64,000 nt of DNA from Saprospiraceae bacterium (GTDB lineage Bacteria; Bacteroidota; Bacteroidia; Chitinophagales; Saprospiraceae): NCBI GenBank assembly GCA_028280415.1, contig JANQLV010000079.1, positions 1-64,000 on the forward strand, given 5' to 3'. Positions within the stretch are counted from its first letter, which is position 1. The number at the start of each line of letters is the position of its first letter. Below are positions 36,401 through 45,593 of this stretch, piece by piece. Below the pieces are notes generated by a model, which worked only from the letters and a program-made list of their open reading frames with translations, ran no database searches and was not told the origin of the DNA. A program made the position numbers and the translations under genes.

Positions 36401-39400
36401 GATCCCCTGGATACCCTTCTCGAAGTACAAGGTTCTTTCAACCCGCTTCGACCATTTTTATCCCTCACCAGCACACAGCCAAATTATGTGAGTTACGATA
36501 ATGTAGCAATCTGGGATTTTAATTTGACGAACAATCCAAATGGTTATCCCAATCCCGCAGAAAACGTTTGGATGACTATCTCTTCTCCTACGGGATTGCT
36601 CACGGATTTTCAATTGATCAATACAACTACCGGTCAGGTAATTACACCGCAAAACGGTATTTTCCAGTTGGGAACCTATCAAATCGGACAGTCGGATACT
36701 TATCAACTCATTGCAATTACGAATAGCTGTGAACTCGAACGACTAACTGTAAATTACGGATGGAACTGTGATCCTTATCTCTCTATGAGTGCGCAACCTT
36801 GCGATGTAAATACTTTTGAATTCACCGTTATCTCTCCAAGAGGAGAAATAGAAATGAGTGTAGTCAGCCCAATTACACCGGTTGACCTATGCGATACTAT
36901 ATCTTATCACACTATTGAAATTTTTAATGCTCAGGTAGGTGCTGTTTTCAATGTCAACCTGGAAGCAACCATTCCACAAGGTTTAATCATTGTCCCCGGT
37001 TCCAGCCAAATTGCTTATCCAACAGCAGGTAATTTCATTGATATTCCCGACCCCATTGATTTGGGAGGGGGGAATGTACAGTGGAACATTTCGGCCCTGA
37101 GCGACTCCATTGGTATCCATGGACTATCCGGTATTGGTAGTAATCCAAATAATTCAGTAAGTATTCGCTTCCTGAGTGCGACGGAGTGTGGTTTTATTGC
37201 TGGTTCACAAATCATTTTTACAGCTACCGCTTTTCAAAACTGTAATGAAGCAACAAATACCATTTCCAAACCGGGAGATCAACTGCAAATTGACGGAATA
37301 GCTCCCCCTTATGAATCCGACTTCATCATTACGACAGATGGTTCGACTTCTGTCGGTTGCGGGGATGAATTCACGATGACTGTCTCCATGCAGGCAGATG
37401 GTGTAACCTTGGTCAACGACAGCTTATTTATTACCTTACCACCTGGTATACTTTTCGACGAGGATTCCTACAATCCACTGGAAAATGCCCCCTTGGAAGG
37501 GCCCAATATTAATCAGGACTCTGCTTCACAAGTATTATCCTGGGAATTACCCGAGAACATTCCCGCTAATACCCCCATCAATTTCCAGATTACTTTGACG
37601 GGTTTTTCCGAAGCAGCCTGTGGCGAAAATACGATTTTGCTACAAAGCCTGCAGGAACAAAGTGCAGTTTGTACCGCTACCGGAGAACTGTGTACCGTCT
37701 TTGCACAAACAGGAAGTACAAGTCTCAATATCGATATAAATCAACCTGTTCTAGATATCACCGCATTTGGCGGTATATACAATAATGGCATTTTCGATTT
37801 TAATCTCGGAATAAACAATTCCAGTACCAATGATGGAGATGGGCTAACGGTAGATTTTTATCTTGACCTGGATGGGAATGGCATCCTATCCGATGGTGAT
37901 TCTTTGGTAAATACCACAACCTTCTTTGGAACTGTAAATGGAGGTACGACCACCAATGTCAATGGCAGTTTCCCTGTAGGTATAGAATCTCTTTGTGGTT
38001 TATTGGCTGTTATTGATGAAGGGGACAACTGTGCCTGTAACTCTGATGCTTCAACCTTGATATCTCCATTATCGAATATCCTTCCGGCTGCATCCGTTTG
38101 TTCCAGTACGGATACCGAGATTGGAATCCCAGGTACAATGGGCAATACTTACCAATGGTCGCCGGCTTTGAATTTGGACTGCCCAACTTGCCCAACAACC
38201 AGTATCAATATTGAAAATCCAACAGATGATCCCATCTTTTTAAATTATGTTTTGATCGAAGATCTGGGCGGTTGTACCATCAATCATCAATTAACTTTAA
38301 ATGTATTTGACGAACCTGGTATTGTTGATGATCTGCCGGCTATGTGCCCGGAAGGGTCGGTTTTCCTGAATGCAGAACCGGGTATTCTTTACAACTGGGC
38401 AGGTGAAGGAATCATTGATCCGAGTTTATCCACACAGGAAGTAAGTCCAATGGCAACTACTACTTATTCACTGACCGTTACGGATAATAATAACTGTGTA
38501 GGTACTGATGAGATTGAGGTCATCGTTTATCCTTCTCCGCTGGCCGAAGCTGGTCCAGATGAAGAATATTGTGTAGAAGACCTGGTAAGTTTGAATGCAA
38601 CGCAGAATAGCAACTACTCATACCAGTGGTCACCAGCCAATCAATTAAATAATGCAAATCTTCCAAACCCGATCATTATCGATAATCAAAATACCACTTA
38701 CAGTTTGACGGTGACGGATGGTAATAGTTGTACAGCCGTCGATGAAGTAACTATTACTTTTGATGAAGGACCGGAGCTTAGTTTATCGATCACGGAAGAG
38801 ACAATCTGCGATGGAGAAACCATTACGCTGGAAGTCTCCGGAGCCCAGACTTATCAATGGACGCCTTCCATCGGACTGGATTGTGATATTTGTCCAGTTG
38901 TCGAAGCCAATCCAACTGAAACAACTATTTACACTGTTTTCGGATACAACGAAAACGGTTGCGAAAGCAGTAGTACGATTACAGTAACGGTGAATGATGA
39001 TTTTTTAATGGGAGAAGAAATACAGTATCTATGTGAAGGAGATACACTCATTATTTTGGATTCACTGATTTTCGAAGCCATTACATTTTGTGATACTCTG
39101 ATTGCAATGAATGGTTGTGATAGTATTCACTGTGTCGAAGTTATTGAAGCCAATCCGCCAAACTTCTCCTTCCCCTTGGATATTACGGTAGAAGCAGGCA
39201 TGGAAGTGACACTTGATCTCGATCCGGATTTGACGTATACTTTTGATCCTCCCGGAATTATTCCCGACTGTCAGAACTGCTCGGAAGTAACCTTTACACT
39301 GGAAGAAACCACAGAGTTCTCGGTAAGCATTAGCAATCCCGAAGGTTGTGAATCCCGCGAGAATATCAAAATAGATGTATTTAGAAGGTGTCTGGCGGAT

Positions 39401-39679
39401 AACCTGGTATACCCAAAAGCCTTTTCTCCAAACGGCGACGGAGTTTCAGATAACTTTTGTACTGTACTGCCGGAGAACCATTTGGAACAAGTGAAATCTA
39501 TGAAGATTTATAATCGCTGGGGGAATATCGTTTACGAATCCAGTGGTAATGATGCCTGCTGGGACGGAACGTATAATGGTAAAGAGCAACCTTCGGATGT
39601 ATACATATATGTCGTTGTAGTAGGTTGCAGTAATCGGAAAGACGATATTGTAAAAGGAGATTTAACTCTAATAAAATAA
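33425..39679 (+). CDS. giant secreted protein with CHU_C gliding-motility tail (T9SS type B)
   Basis: The 2084-residue product starts with a signal peptide (MKNLNRLLSILTILLLPISF, cut after YSQ). The bulk is a chain of Ig-like, DUF11-like beta domains (LTITYTNPVGNTVCDTASYQ; ITNTGTAPAIDIDVQI) rich in Asn, Thr, Asp and Cys. Four or so shorter modules follow toward the end (TTTYSLTVTDNNNCVGTDEI, TTIYTVFGYNENGCESSSTI). The last about 90 residues are a CHU_C domain (KAFSPNGDGVSDNF, MKIYNRWGNIVYES), the sorting signal for type IX export of surface adhesins. It is probably an adhesin or surface-layer protein. No catalytic motif was found. Confidence 0.88.
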   Translation: MKNLNRLLSILTILLLPISFLYSQLTITYTNPVGNTVCDTASYQVTVTNNFPDTVFQVSGIIDLPMGIDYVANSVVDATEQDISNLNMPVFGLPDIPPGESHTFSMDGFYQCELIDNINNGVLFTNTITINHQTGSQSVTTTPYLIETALLVITGTTNDNIIGTKGDILSRTITIQNTRLGALSSFTFSDMHGGGIEISSDLGTVSNSGNNIFEITLGAEDFMTIGDGDGLFELNEVITITETILITSCGYTQNNSNSDLTVEWGCGGTSCQQSFSFAVVQFIPSNDNPLLTATTTTNLPTNFCAEIPARQSLTITNTGTAPAIDIDVQINQDSSAEVTGMHPDSFTIDSSTNSTAIDPDLSLAIDYDGCSLTGLVYQEASIVIPYLSPGASITISWDNYSCAQGCGSPILGWLYEIEYEQSCPEGQSALLSGGNGGDTPIGELMVDTVTFAIGEIILDGTTHTLDYGLGSDLLDDSTGTLNLEFIIPCGFKWEPDNNLVLGGQSPINFNIQPNPFGNTIVNLEYELPMDSDSVFTSFDLSFTCDAPCLPPAQYVEIYNTSCPPLDLCIGDTTYVDTMSVNTSIILDTTSTAFCAIQECQTFPLQYVCYNGEITQVYPPGYLNYELESLRSNFGLADNNNDRIADASGNINFNLIRQDRTIPGDTIRTVIDGSLIMDIPDSSFAFGVIAINFGSHSADDEIDNGFWLDQGDEALMDEGGIVPIDAILRIYDSSSGNYYECSLNPEEILYRQRATLSVPNTRPPDIIDDIIFTSYSYNISIPNLQGCIPADYLYEIGDSIQFVARHKLIYNPQQDIGGLPMIVNMRTGSSVRLANPGEENFACICPSVSWQYSPYRYRIFPGFYNILPCENFDEPGGQGFQMLLGDGNFFPFEVRPLAFINEWNMTIPPEVSLLSSTLTSWEVQEGATLASNVALAPDGQYGPDFAPYQTPLIDEGFSFFLEHEFDSDCYQETSLTMDHFLQIDFADNLPELSDPLDTLLEVQGSFNPLRPFLSLTSTQPNYVSYDNVAIWDFNLTNNPNGYPNPAENVWMTISSPTGLLTDFQLINTTTGQVITPQNGIFQLGTYQIGQSDTYQLIAITNSCELERLTVNYGWNCDPYLSMSAQPCDVNTFEFTVISPRGEIEMSVVSPITPVDLCDTISYHTIEIFNAQVGAVFNVNLEATIPQGLIIVPGSSQIAYPTAGNFIDIPDPIDLGGGNVQWNISALSDSIGIHGLSGIGSNPNNSVSIRFLSATECGFIAGSQIIFTATAFQNCNEATNTISKPGDQLQIDGIAPPYESDFIITTDGSTSVGCGDEFTMTVSMQADGVTLVNDSLFITLPPGILFDEDSYNPLENAPLEGPNINQDSASQVLSWELPENIPANTPINFQITLTGFSEAACGENTILLQSLQEQSAVCTATGELCTVFAQTGSTSLNIDINQPVLDITAFGGIYNNGIFDFNLGINNSSTNDGDGLTVDFYLDLDGNGILSDGDSLVNTTTFFGTVNGGTTTNVNGSFPVGIESLCGLLAVIDEGDNCACNSDASTLISPLSNILPAASVCSSTDTEIGIPGTMGNTYQWSPALNLDCPTCPTTSINIENPTDDPIFLNYVLIEDLGGCTINHQLTLNVFDEPGIVDDLPAMCPEGSVFLNAEPGILYNWAGEGIIDPSLSTQEVSPMATTTYSLTVTDNNNCVGTDEIEVIVYPSPLAEAGPDEEYCVEDLVSLNATQNSNYSYQWSPANQLNNANLPNPIIIDNQNTTYSLTVTDGNSCTAVDEVTITFDEGPELSLSITEETICDGETITLEVSGAQTYQWTPSIGLDCDICPVVEANPTETTIYTVFGYNENGCESSSTITVTVNDDFLMGEEIQYLCEGDTLIILDSLIFEAITFCDTLIAMNGCDSIHCVEVIEANPPNFSFPLDITVEAGMEVTLDLDPDLTYTFDPPGIIPDCQNCSEVTFTLEETTEFSVSISNPEGCESRENIKIDVFRRCLADNLVYPKAFSPNGDGVSDNFCTVLPENHLEQVKSMKIYNRWGNIVYESSGNDACWDGTYNGKEQPSDVYIYVVVVGCSNRKDDIVKGDLTLIK

Positions 39680-39711
39680 GAACTTTGTAAACATAGTAAG
39701 TGTAATGTTTG

Positions 39712-39746
39712 AGTGCTTATCCGAAAATCAGATAAGCACTTTTTTA
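39712..39746 (+). terminator. intrinsic terminator after the giant CHU_C gene
   Basis: A perfect 10-bp stem (AGTGCTTATC with GATAAGCACT) and a 9-base loop are followed by TTTTTTATT. The remainder of the gap, to base 40074, holds no recognisable gene or promoter. Confidence 0.85.
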
Positions 39747-40074
39747 TTGATTTAATTATAAAACGCATAAGCCCTAAATCACAGTTTTGTCTTCTGATCT
39801 TGGCGCCCGGTCCCGAATACAAAAAGATCAGGAACCTATCTAAAACAAGTAATGCTCTTACAAATACTTTTTGGCTTGAGCAATTTTCCGGAAATATCTA
39901 TTGATTAAAAGCCAATATTTCTTTAATTTTTTAAAAACTTACAAGCAAAGAATTACGAAATAATAATTCCAGGGCTTATTTTAAGCCAGCCCTGATCAAT
40001 AAGCCCGTTTTTCATTTCAAAAAAATGAGGCTTTACAAAAAGATTATCCACTTTTGCAAGAAATTACAGCCACT

Positions 40075-40980
40075 ATGCCTTTGCTCGATATCCATCCCGA
40101 AGTGCAGAAAGCATTACAAAATAATCAACCGGTCGTTGCACTGGAATCCACCATCATTTCGCACGGGATGCCTTATCCGCAAAATGTCGAAACAGCGCTG
40201 ATGGTCGAGCAAATTGTCCGTTCGGAAGGAGCCATTCCGGCGACGATTGCTATTATAGCAGGGCAGTTAAAAGTTGGACTGACCGAAGCAGAAATCACCC
40301 TGATTGGCAAAGCAGGCAGTGAAGTCATTAAGACGAGTCGGAGAGACTTGCCTTTCGTGATCAAGCGCAAGCAACATGGAGCAACAACGGTGGCTGCTAC
40401 CATGATTATCGCACAAAGGGCCGGGATTCGAATCTTTGCTACCGGTGGTATCGGCGGGGTGCACCGGGGAGCCGATAAATCAATGGATATCTCGGCGGAT
40501 TTGCAGGAACTTGCCCATACAGATGTTAATGTAGTCTGTGCCGGGGTAAAATCTATTCTTGATCTCCCTATGACTTTGGAATATCTGGAGACTTTCGGTG
40601 TACCTGTAATCGGTTTTCAAACTTCGGAATTTCCCGCATTTTATTCCCGCAAAAGCGGATTGTCTTTGCCCTACCGTTGTGAAAGTGCCGCAGAAGTAGC
40701 TGCTGTTTTAAATACCAAACAACAACTCCGCTTGAAAGGTGGCAGCGTGATTGCCAATCCGATACCGAAGGCCGATGAGATGGAATATCAATTTATTAAT
40801 GAAGCCATTGACCGCGCAATTGAGGAAGCCCTTTCAAAAAAAATCACCGGAAAAGCCATTACCCCTTTTTTACTCAACAGAATAAAAGAAATTACCAAAG
40901 GGAAAAGTCTCGAAGCTAATATAAAACTGGTTTGTAATAATGCAAAAATTGCGGCGCAGATCGCCAGGCACTGGTCCTGA
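40075..40980 (+). CDS. psuG: pseudouridine-5'-phosphate glycosidase
   Basis: The 301-residue product matches the PsuG (YeiN, IndA-like) family along its full length: LDIHPEVQKAL at the start, VALESTIISHGMPYPQN, the Lys region IKTSRRDLPFVIKRKQHGAT, FATGGIGGVHRGA, SILDLPMTLEYLET, and PYRCESAAEVA. The enzyme reversibly cleaves the C-C bond of pseudouridine 5'-phosphate to uracil and ribose 5-phosphate. The ATG at 40075 fits the family start better than the TTG at 40054. The usual partner is a PfkB-type pseudouridine kinase; a PfkB-family gene lies 2.7 kb downstream on the same strand, separated by the sigma-factor locus. The assignment is firm; the pathway partner is inferred. Confidence 0.93.
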   Translation: MPLLDIHPEVQKALQNNQPVVALESTIISHGMPYPQNVETALMVEQIVRSEGAIPATIAIIAGQLKVGLTEAEITLIGKAGSEVIKTSRRDLPFVIKRKQHGATTVAATMIIAQRAGIRIFATGGIGGVHRGADKSMDISADLQELAHTDVNVVCAGVKSILDLPMTLEYLETFGVPVIGFQTSEFPAFYSRKSGLSLPYRCESAAEVAAVLNTKQQLRLKGGSVIANPIPKADEMEYQFINEAIDRAIEEALSKKITGKAITPFLLNRIKEITKGKSLEANIKLVCNNAKIAAQIARHWS

Positions 40981-41054
40981 ACAAAACATTCATAATTCCA
41001 GTTTTGAAGGTCGATTATCCAATAAAAGGATACACCAATCCGGGAAATGGATTT

Positions 41055-41861
41055 TTAAAGAGAACCCGTAGCATACATTTTTTCAACGGTTGGATGAGGA
41101 CTTCCACCTTCTTTTTCCAAGGTGATCACAAAGCCCCGACTACCTTTGATATAAGGAATACTATGTAAAACAGTACCTTCCGCATTTGTTTTAAGTACGC
41201 CCATATCTTTGTGTTTTCCATTCACATCGGCCCATAATTGATATTCATGTCCGGAAGGACATTGGGGCAAGTCCACAATATTGAGATAACCTTTATTATG
41301 TTCCGGATTCCAATAGACTACGACCAGGGCCTGAGGGGCATGTTGAGAGCCTTTGAGTTTGACTTGTTGTGTAGTAATATCTTTCAGTACGGAATATTTT
41401 TGCCTGATTTGCTCGTTCAAAGCTTCAAGGTTTACCTGATCATTTTGCAGGTGTTTTATCTGAGTAGCCAGCAAGGCCAGGCTTCTTTGAGCCGCTTGTT
41501 GTTGTTGGTATAAATTCCAGCTAAGTAGCCCGAGACCGAGCAATAATAAAGCAGCGATACCCGAAGCCCACCTCCATACTAAAGGCAAAGCAACCCGTGG
41601 CGCCCGATCTTTATTTTTCAGATGCTCAGAATCAGCCTCATCACCCAGGCTGGCCATGATTTTATGTTTCAAATGCCTGGGAGGACGAATAGCATGCATT
41701 TCCACATATTCCTCCATGCAATTTTGCATTTTACAGATATGTTCATTGACTTCTGGATAATCTTTTGCCATTTGCTCAACATAATCCATCTCTCCCCGGT
41801 CTGCCAGACCTAGAACATACTTTTCAACAACACCGGAGTTTAAAAACTTTTGAATATCCAT
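41055..41861 (-). CDS. RskA-like anti-sigma factor
   Basis: The N-terminal about 70 residues (LNSGVVEKYVLGLADRGEMD, with EVNEHI and the later MEEYVEMHAI) form a zinc-free anti-sigma domain of the RskA type. A membrane helix follows at about 97-116 (GIAALLLLGLGLLSWNLY), then a periplasmic coiled stretch. The C-terminal RskA domain is about 180-265 (ALVVVYWNPEHNKGYLNIVD, CPSGHEYQLWADVNGKHKDM). It would hold the adjacent sigma factor inactive at the membrane until a periplasmic signal triggers proteolysis. The sigma gene lies directly upstream, with a 93-base gap. Confidence 0.88.
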   Translation of the reverse strand: MDIQKFLNSGVVEKYVLGLADRGEMDYVEQMAKDYPEVNEHICKMQNCMEEYVEMHAIRPPRHLKHKIMASLGDEADSEHLKNKDRAPRVALPLVWRWASGIAALLLLGLGLLSWNLYQQQQAAQRSLALLATQIKHLQNDQVNLEALNEQIRQKYSVLKDITTQQVKLKGSQHAPQALVVVYWNPEHNKGYLNIVDLPQCPSGHEYQLWADVNGKHKDMGVLKTNAEGTVLHSIPYIKGSRGFVITLEKEGGSPHPTVEKMYATGSL

Positions 41862-41954
41862 TCTTCAAAAATAAATCAACGAATCAGAGTGCCATAGTAA
41901 AAAATCACAATGCCTCTTTATTATGATATATAATTTTGACTGTTATTAGCAAAC

Positions 41955-42515
41955 TTAGGTCGAAGTTTGTCTAAGTATCGACCGATCAGAGAGTGCCTTT
42001 TTAAGTTCCCGTAGTGCTATCCGAATCCGTGACTTAACGGTCCCCAAAGGGAGTTTCAATTGTTCCGCCACTTCTTGCTGGGTATACCCATTAAAATAAA
42101 CTAAATCAATAATTGTTTTGTACTTTTCATCTAAAATTTCAATTTTTTTCCGAATTCCAATATGATTAGTACTAAACTCATGACTTAATCCGGCTTCTGA
42201 CTTATTTACGAAATCCTCAATAGGCCGGATTTTGCCATTGTACCGAAAATGAGCGGATCTCGTCTTGTCAATTGCAGTATTGCGGGTAATATTAAGCATC
42301 CAGGTAAATATTGTCCCCTTTGACCGATCGTATTTAGTAGCATTATTCCATATTTTCAGAAAAGCATCCTGCAAGACATCCTGGGCGATAGCCTCGGATC
42401 TTACAATTCTGCATACTACTCCGTATAAAGCCGCCGAATATTTATCATAAAGAACGGAAATCGCTTCTTTATCTCTGGCCCTGAGCAGTTCTATTAATTG
42501 TTGATCGTTCAGCAT
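41955..42515 (-). CDS. ECF sigma factor, SigK-like
   Basis: The 186-residue product has region 2 at about residues 20-85 (YDKYSAALYGVVCRIVRSEA, then DVLQDAFLKIWNN, TWMLNITRNTAIDK) and region 4 at about 130-178 (YKTIIDLVYFNGYTQQEVAE, LPLGTVKSRIRIALRELKK). No region 1 or 3 is present, as expected for a group 4 sigma factor. It is paired with an RskA-like anti-sigma gene and is divergent from a fasciclin gene, the same trio as sigK-rskA-mpt70/83 of mycobacteria. It probably controls its own operon and the fasciclin gene. Confidence 0.9.
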   Translation of the reverse strand: MLNDQQLIELLRARDKEAISVLYDKYSAALYGVVCRIVRSEAIAQDVLQDAFLKIWNNATKYDRSKGTIFTWMLNITRNTAIDKTRSAHFRYNGKIRPIEDFVNKSEAGLSHEFSTNHIGIRKKIEILDEKYKTIIDLVYFNGYTQQEVAEQLKLPLGTVKSRIRIALRELKKALSDRSILRQTST

Positions 42516-42711
42516 GAGAGAGATTCAAAAGGGTCAATAATTGTTTTGTTTAACTTTTAGACGATTTTTAAACACAAACATTAAACAAAAGTTTAGTATT
42601 TTTTTCAACTTCTACAAAATCCAAGATTGCTTTCCAATCGTAAGTGTGTTGAATGATCATTTAATTCATTGTGCTAAATGCACCTTTTTTAACTACTTAA
42701 AAATTTATAAA

Positions 42712-43302
42712 ATGAAAAAGCTATTTGCAGTTTTAGGTTCATTAATATTAAGTTTGACTATTTTAAATAATATAAACGCTCAATGTAGTTCCCAAAAATC
42801 TTCTTACCGTGAAAGAGCCAAAGCCACGGCTGCCAGTCAGGAGGTCAATGTTGAAAAAGATATTGTTTCCTATCTCGTAAAATCAGAAAATCATACAACA
42901 TTAGTAGCTGCAGTAAAGGCAGCCAGTCTCGTAAGTACTTTACAAGGTGAAGGCCCTTTTACGGTATTCGCTCCGGTAAATAGTGCTTTCGAAAAATTAC
43001 CCGCAGGAACGGTAGAGACGCTGCTCAAACCCGAAAACAAAGCAAGCCTTACCAAAGTATTGACTTATCACGTTATCGCAGGTAAATTCGACGCCGCTAC
43101 AATTGTTAATGCAATTAAAGCGGGTAAGGGTAAAGCAGTACTAAGAACCGTAAGTGGTAACAAGCTAACGGCTATGATGAACGGTTCTCGCGATGTACTA
43201 TTAAAAGATGAGAAGGGGAATATAGCGAATGTATCCATTTACGATATTATACAGAAAAATGGTGTAATCCATGTAATTGATTCCCTTGTTTTACCCAAGT
43301 AA
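42712..43302 (+). CDS. secreted fasciclin-domain protein, 196 aa
   Basis: From ATG 42712 the product has a signal peptide ending at NAQ, a short Cys-containing linker, and one FAS1 domain at about residues 45-195 with the usual H1 box (GPFTVFAPVNSAFEKL), LTYHVIAGK, and H2 box (NGVIHVIDSLVLP). FAS1 proteins mediate adhesion. It is divergent from the sigma factor gene with a 196-base gap and is the likely target of that sigma factor. A strong hairpin follows 16 bases after the stop. Confidence 0.9.
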   Translation: MKKLFAVLGSLILSLTILNNINAQCSSQKSSYRERAKATAASQEVNVEKDIVSYLVKSENHTTLVAAVKAASLVSTLQGEGPFTVFAPVNSAFEKLPAGTVETLLKPENKASLTKVLTYHVIAGKFDAATIVNAIKAGKGKAVLRTVSGNKLTAMMNGSRDVLLKDEKGNIANVSIYDIIQKNGVIHVIDSLVLPK

Positions 43303-43317
43303 AAATATTGATGAAGT

Positions 43318-43358
43318 TTTAGGTTTTAGACTACTTATACGAGTAGCTAAAACCTAAA
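43318..43358. terminator. strong hairpin after the fasciclin gene
   Basis: TTTAGGTTTTAG pairs perfectly with CTAAAACCTAAA, extended inside by CTACT/AGTAG past one bulged base. The loop is 6 bases. The stem itself has T-rich flanks and fits a bidirectional terminator. The rest of the gap to 43708 also contains an 8-bp pair, AAAGCCCG ... CGGGCTTT, at 43398-43452. Confidence 0.75.
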
Positions 43359-43708
43359 CTCATATCCTTTTAAACTCCAGCCAGCTGTTTTGAAAAGAAA
43401 GCCCGGAGACAAATTTTTGAGTAAAAGCACAGCTAGGACTCCATCGGGCTTTTCCAGCTATGATCTCCCGCTATTTCTCCTGTGCATTCTTTTCTACTTC
43501 TCCTTTTCAATACAGAATCAGGCAGATCGAATTTCAGGCTATTGCATTTTTGCTTCGGCTGGATAGTTTTTGTATAAATTCCCAGCTTTTTAGTAATGAT
43601 AATCCCATAATTTGCGATTTTTGGTATATTCACAAAGGATCAAATTATAGGTATAAAATATCAGGCCCTGAAGACGGCTTGATGCAATTTTTTAAAACAA
43701 TACACAAT

Positions 43709-44683
43709 ATGAGAATTGCTATTCTGGGACCGATCCCCAGAGATCATATCACTACACATAAAGGGGAAATCGTAGAAAAATATGGTTGTATTACACATCC
43801 TGCAATAGCTTTATCAAAATTGACGGATGATACAGTAGAAATCATTCCGGTCAGCCATGTCCATAAGAAAGATGAAGGACCTATCAAATCGCTTTTTGCA
43901 CCATATAAAAATATCAATACAGACTTCATTACTTCGGAAGCAGATCAAGGAGATGTTATCAGTTTGAAGTTTTTGGATCAAAACCACCGGGAAGAGAAAC
44001 AACTGGCATTTATGAATCCCATTCTGCCGGAAGATGTGGTGAAGCTACTGGATTGTGACATTTTTGTTTTTCTACCAATCACTGATTTTGAAATTGCTTT
44101 GGACACCTTGAAATATATCAAAGCCAATAGCAAAGGGAAAATTATTTTTGATGCACATGGGCCAACAAATACCGTGACCAAAACGGGTAGTCGCTACCAC
44201 AAATTCTGGATCGATCAGGATCAATGGTTTCCATACATTGATATTTTAAAAATGAATCTGGAGGAGGCTAATTGCTGTCTGTTTAAAAAGGAATACAGTC
44301 CGGAGCAATTAGAAAATGAATTACACGAAGACGAAAGTCAGCTACATGTATTGGGGCAACGTTGTATTGAAAAAGGCGTTAAAGCATTGATCATTACGCT
44401 CGACGAAAGAGGCTGTCTGATTTACAGCGAAGAAAATGGCCAGCTTCAAGAACAATTCGTCCCTTCTATAAAGGTAGATCATGTAGTGGATACGACAGGT
44501 TGTGGAGATTCTTTTGCTGGCGGTTTGGCTTTTGGCTTGCTTCAGGAAGCAGAAAATTATGTCCTGGCCGCAAAATACGGAAATGCTCTTGGCGCGCAGC
44601 GTACACAAGGAAAGACCTTTGAAGTTTTCAAAAATCTGGAAGAAACGAAGCATATGTTATTGGAATACTATGGCCAATTGTAG
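43709..44683 (+). CDS. PfkB-family sugar or nucleoside kinase
   Basis: The 324-residue product begins with MRIAILGPIPRD, a ribokinase-fold strand. The signature is DTTGCGDSFAGGLAFG with the catalytic Asp at 267 (GCGD rather than the usual GAGD). KIIFDAHGPT and LKMNLEEA fit the middle of the fold. An upstream in-frame extension to 43460 has no matching domain, and ATG 43709 is chosen for the family start. The substrate is not shown by sequence. A pseudouridine kinase role is possible because psuG is nearby, but the family also includes kinases for ribose, adenosine and inosine. Confidence 0.8.
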   Translation: MRIAILGPIPRDHITTHKGEIVEKYGCITHPAIALSKLTDDTVEIIPVSHVHKKDEGPIKSLFAPYKNINTDFITSEADQGDVISLKFLDQNHREEKQLAFMNPILPEDVVKLLDCDIFVFLPITDFEIALDTLKYIKANSKGKIIFDAHGPTNTVTKTGSRYHKFWIDQDQWFPYIDILKMNLEEANCCLFKKEYSPEQLENELHEDESQLHVLGQRCIEKGVKALIITLDERGCLIYSEENGQLQEQFVPSIKVDHVVDTTGCGDSFAGGLAFGLLQEAENYVLAAKYGNALGAQRTQGKTFEVFKNLEETKHMLLEYYGQL

Positions 44684-44763
44684 CATCAATCGGCTTCATT
44701 CAAGTTGCGAGACTATTTGGATTGATATTTAATTGATTCTTAAGCGATTTTGGAATGATTCCG

Positions 44764-44781
44764 GGGGCTTTATGCCCTTTT
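44764..44781 (+). terminator. short terminator-like hairpin after the PfkB gene
   Basis: GGGC-TTTAT-GCCC followed by TTTT. The stem is short (4 bp), so the call is weak. The following 400 bases are AT-rich and gene-free apart from spurious frames. Confidence 0.35.
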
Positions 44782-45185
44782 CTTGACTATTTTTTACTCT
44801 CAGGCCGTTTTTTTAATGAATATGCTCACCATTAATAGTGATTTTTTTAAAAAGTATATCGGATAAAAATAATGAAATACCTTTTTTAGAAAAAATGTTT
44901 GATATTTATTGTAACCTATGGTACGACAAAACGTAAACATAAAAAACAAGGCTACTTTAGAAAAAGTGTATTACTATTCATATTAAGTTTAAATTTTATT
45001 TATTATATTTACATTAACGTAAATCTTTTTAGAAAAATGCATTGCATTCTATTAAAATGCTTATTATCTTTCGAGAGATTTATTTAAGTAATTTTTGTTA
45101 AACACTTTACAATAATATGAGTTAATACATATACATACCTTTACAATAATAATTCAAAATTATTTATTTTTGTAAAGGCTGAAAT

Positions 45186-45501
45186 ATGAAAGAGCTAGTT
45201 TTGAGTTTTCCTAAAGCTAATAAACCTCCTATCGACTCTCTCCGTTTAAGCGACGACTCGCTGTTAATTAAATTCAATTCCTAGCAACTTCAACACCAGA
45301 ATATATCAGATTATTCTTGATGTATGTCCCAATTATATTGTTATTGGGCTGTCTAATAAATTTGTGTTTGCTTTGTTTGCTGAAACCTCTGAGTATTTAG
45401 AACATAACATAATCATGAATAGTACATCTAAACTATTTGTTTTGTCCGATAAGCAAGTTGCGGTTTCAATTTGTTCGAATACCAGGCAAGGCAAGAGATA
45501 A
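45186..45501 (+). pseudogene. frameshifted small gene of unknown family
   Basis: A TATTTTTG box (TAnnTTTG consensus) at 45165-45172 lies 14 bases before ATG 45186. From there 32 codons read to a TAG at 45282. The next frame, from 45262 to a TAA at 45499, reads on in similar protein-like style (TRIYQIILDVCPNYIVIGLS). Joined by one added base at about 45280 they would give about 105 residues. Without homology this is a guess; two unrelated small frames are possible. Confidence 0.35.
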
Positions 45502-45593
45502 AAGACTTATTTATACCTGATCAGATTATACATTTTCTATTGTGCTGCAGTCAGTTCAGTGTATATCAAAATAATGAGAGCGGAGGTTTGCAG

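Noticed and set aside
34000-39000. Enzymatic domain in the giant CHU_C protein
   Set aside because: No catalytic motif was found among the Ig-like modules; the acidic and Asn/Asp-rich stretches are usual for adhesins.
43460-43708. N-terminal extension of the PfkB kinase gene
   Set aside because: The frame is open but reads unlike any kinase start; the fold begins at MRIAILG (43709), and the extension covers a hairpin region.
44899-45087. 62-codon open frame in the gap after the kinase gene
   Set aside because: Low-complexity Ile/Tyr/Lys-rich translation typical of AT-rich non-coding DNA; no promoter or hairpin is tied to it.
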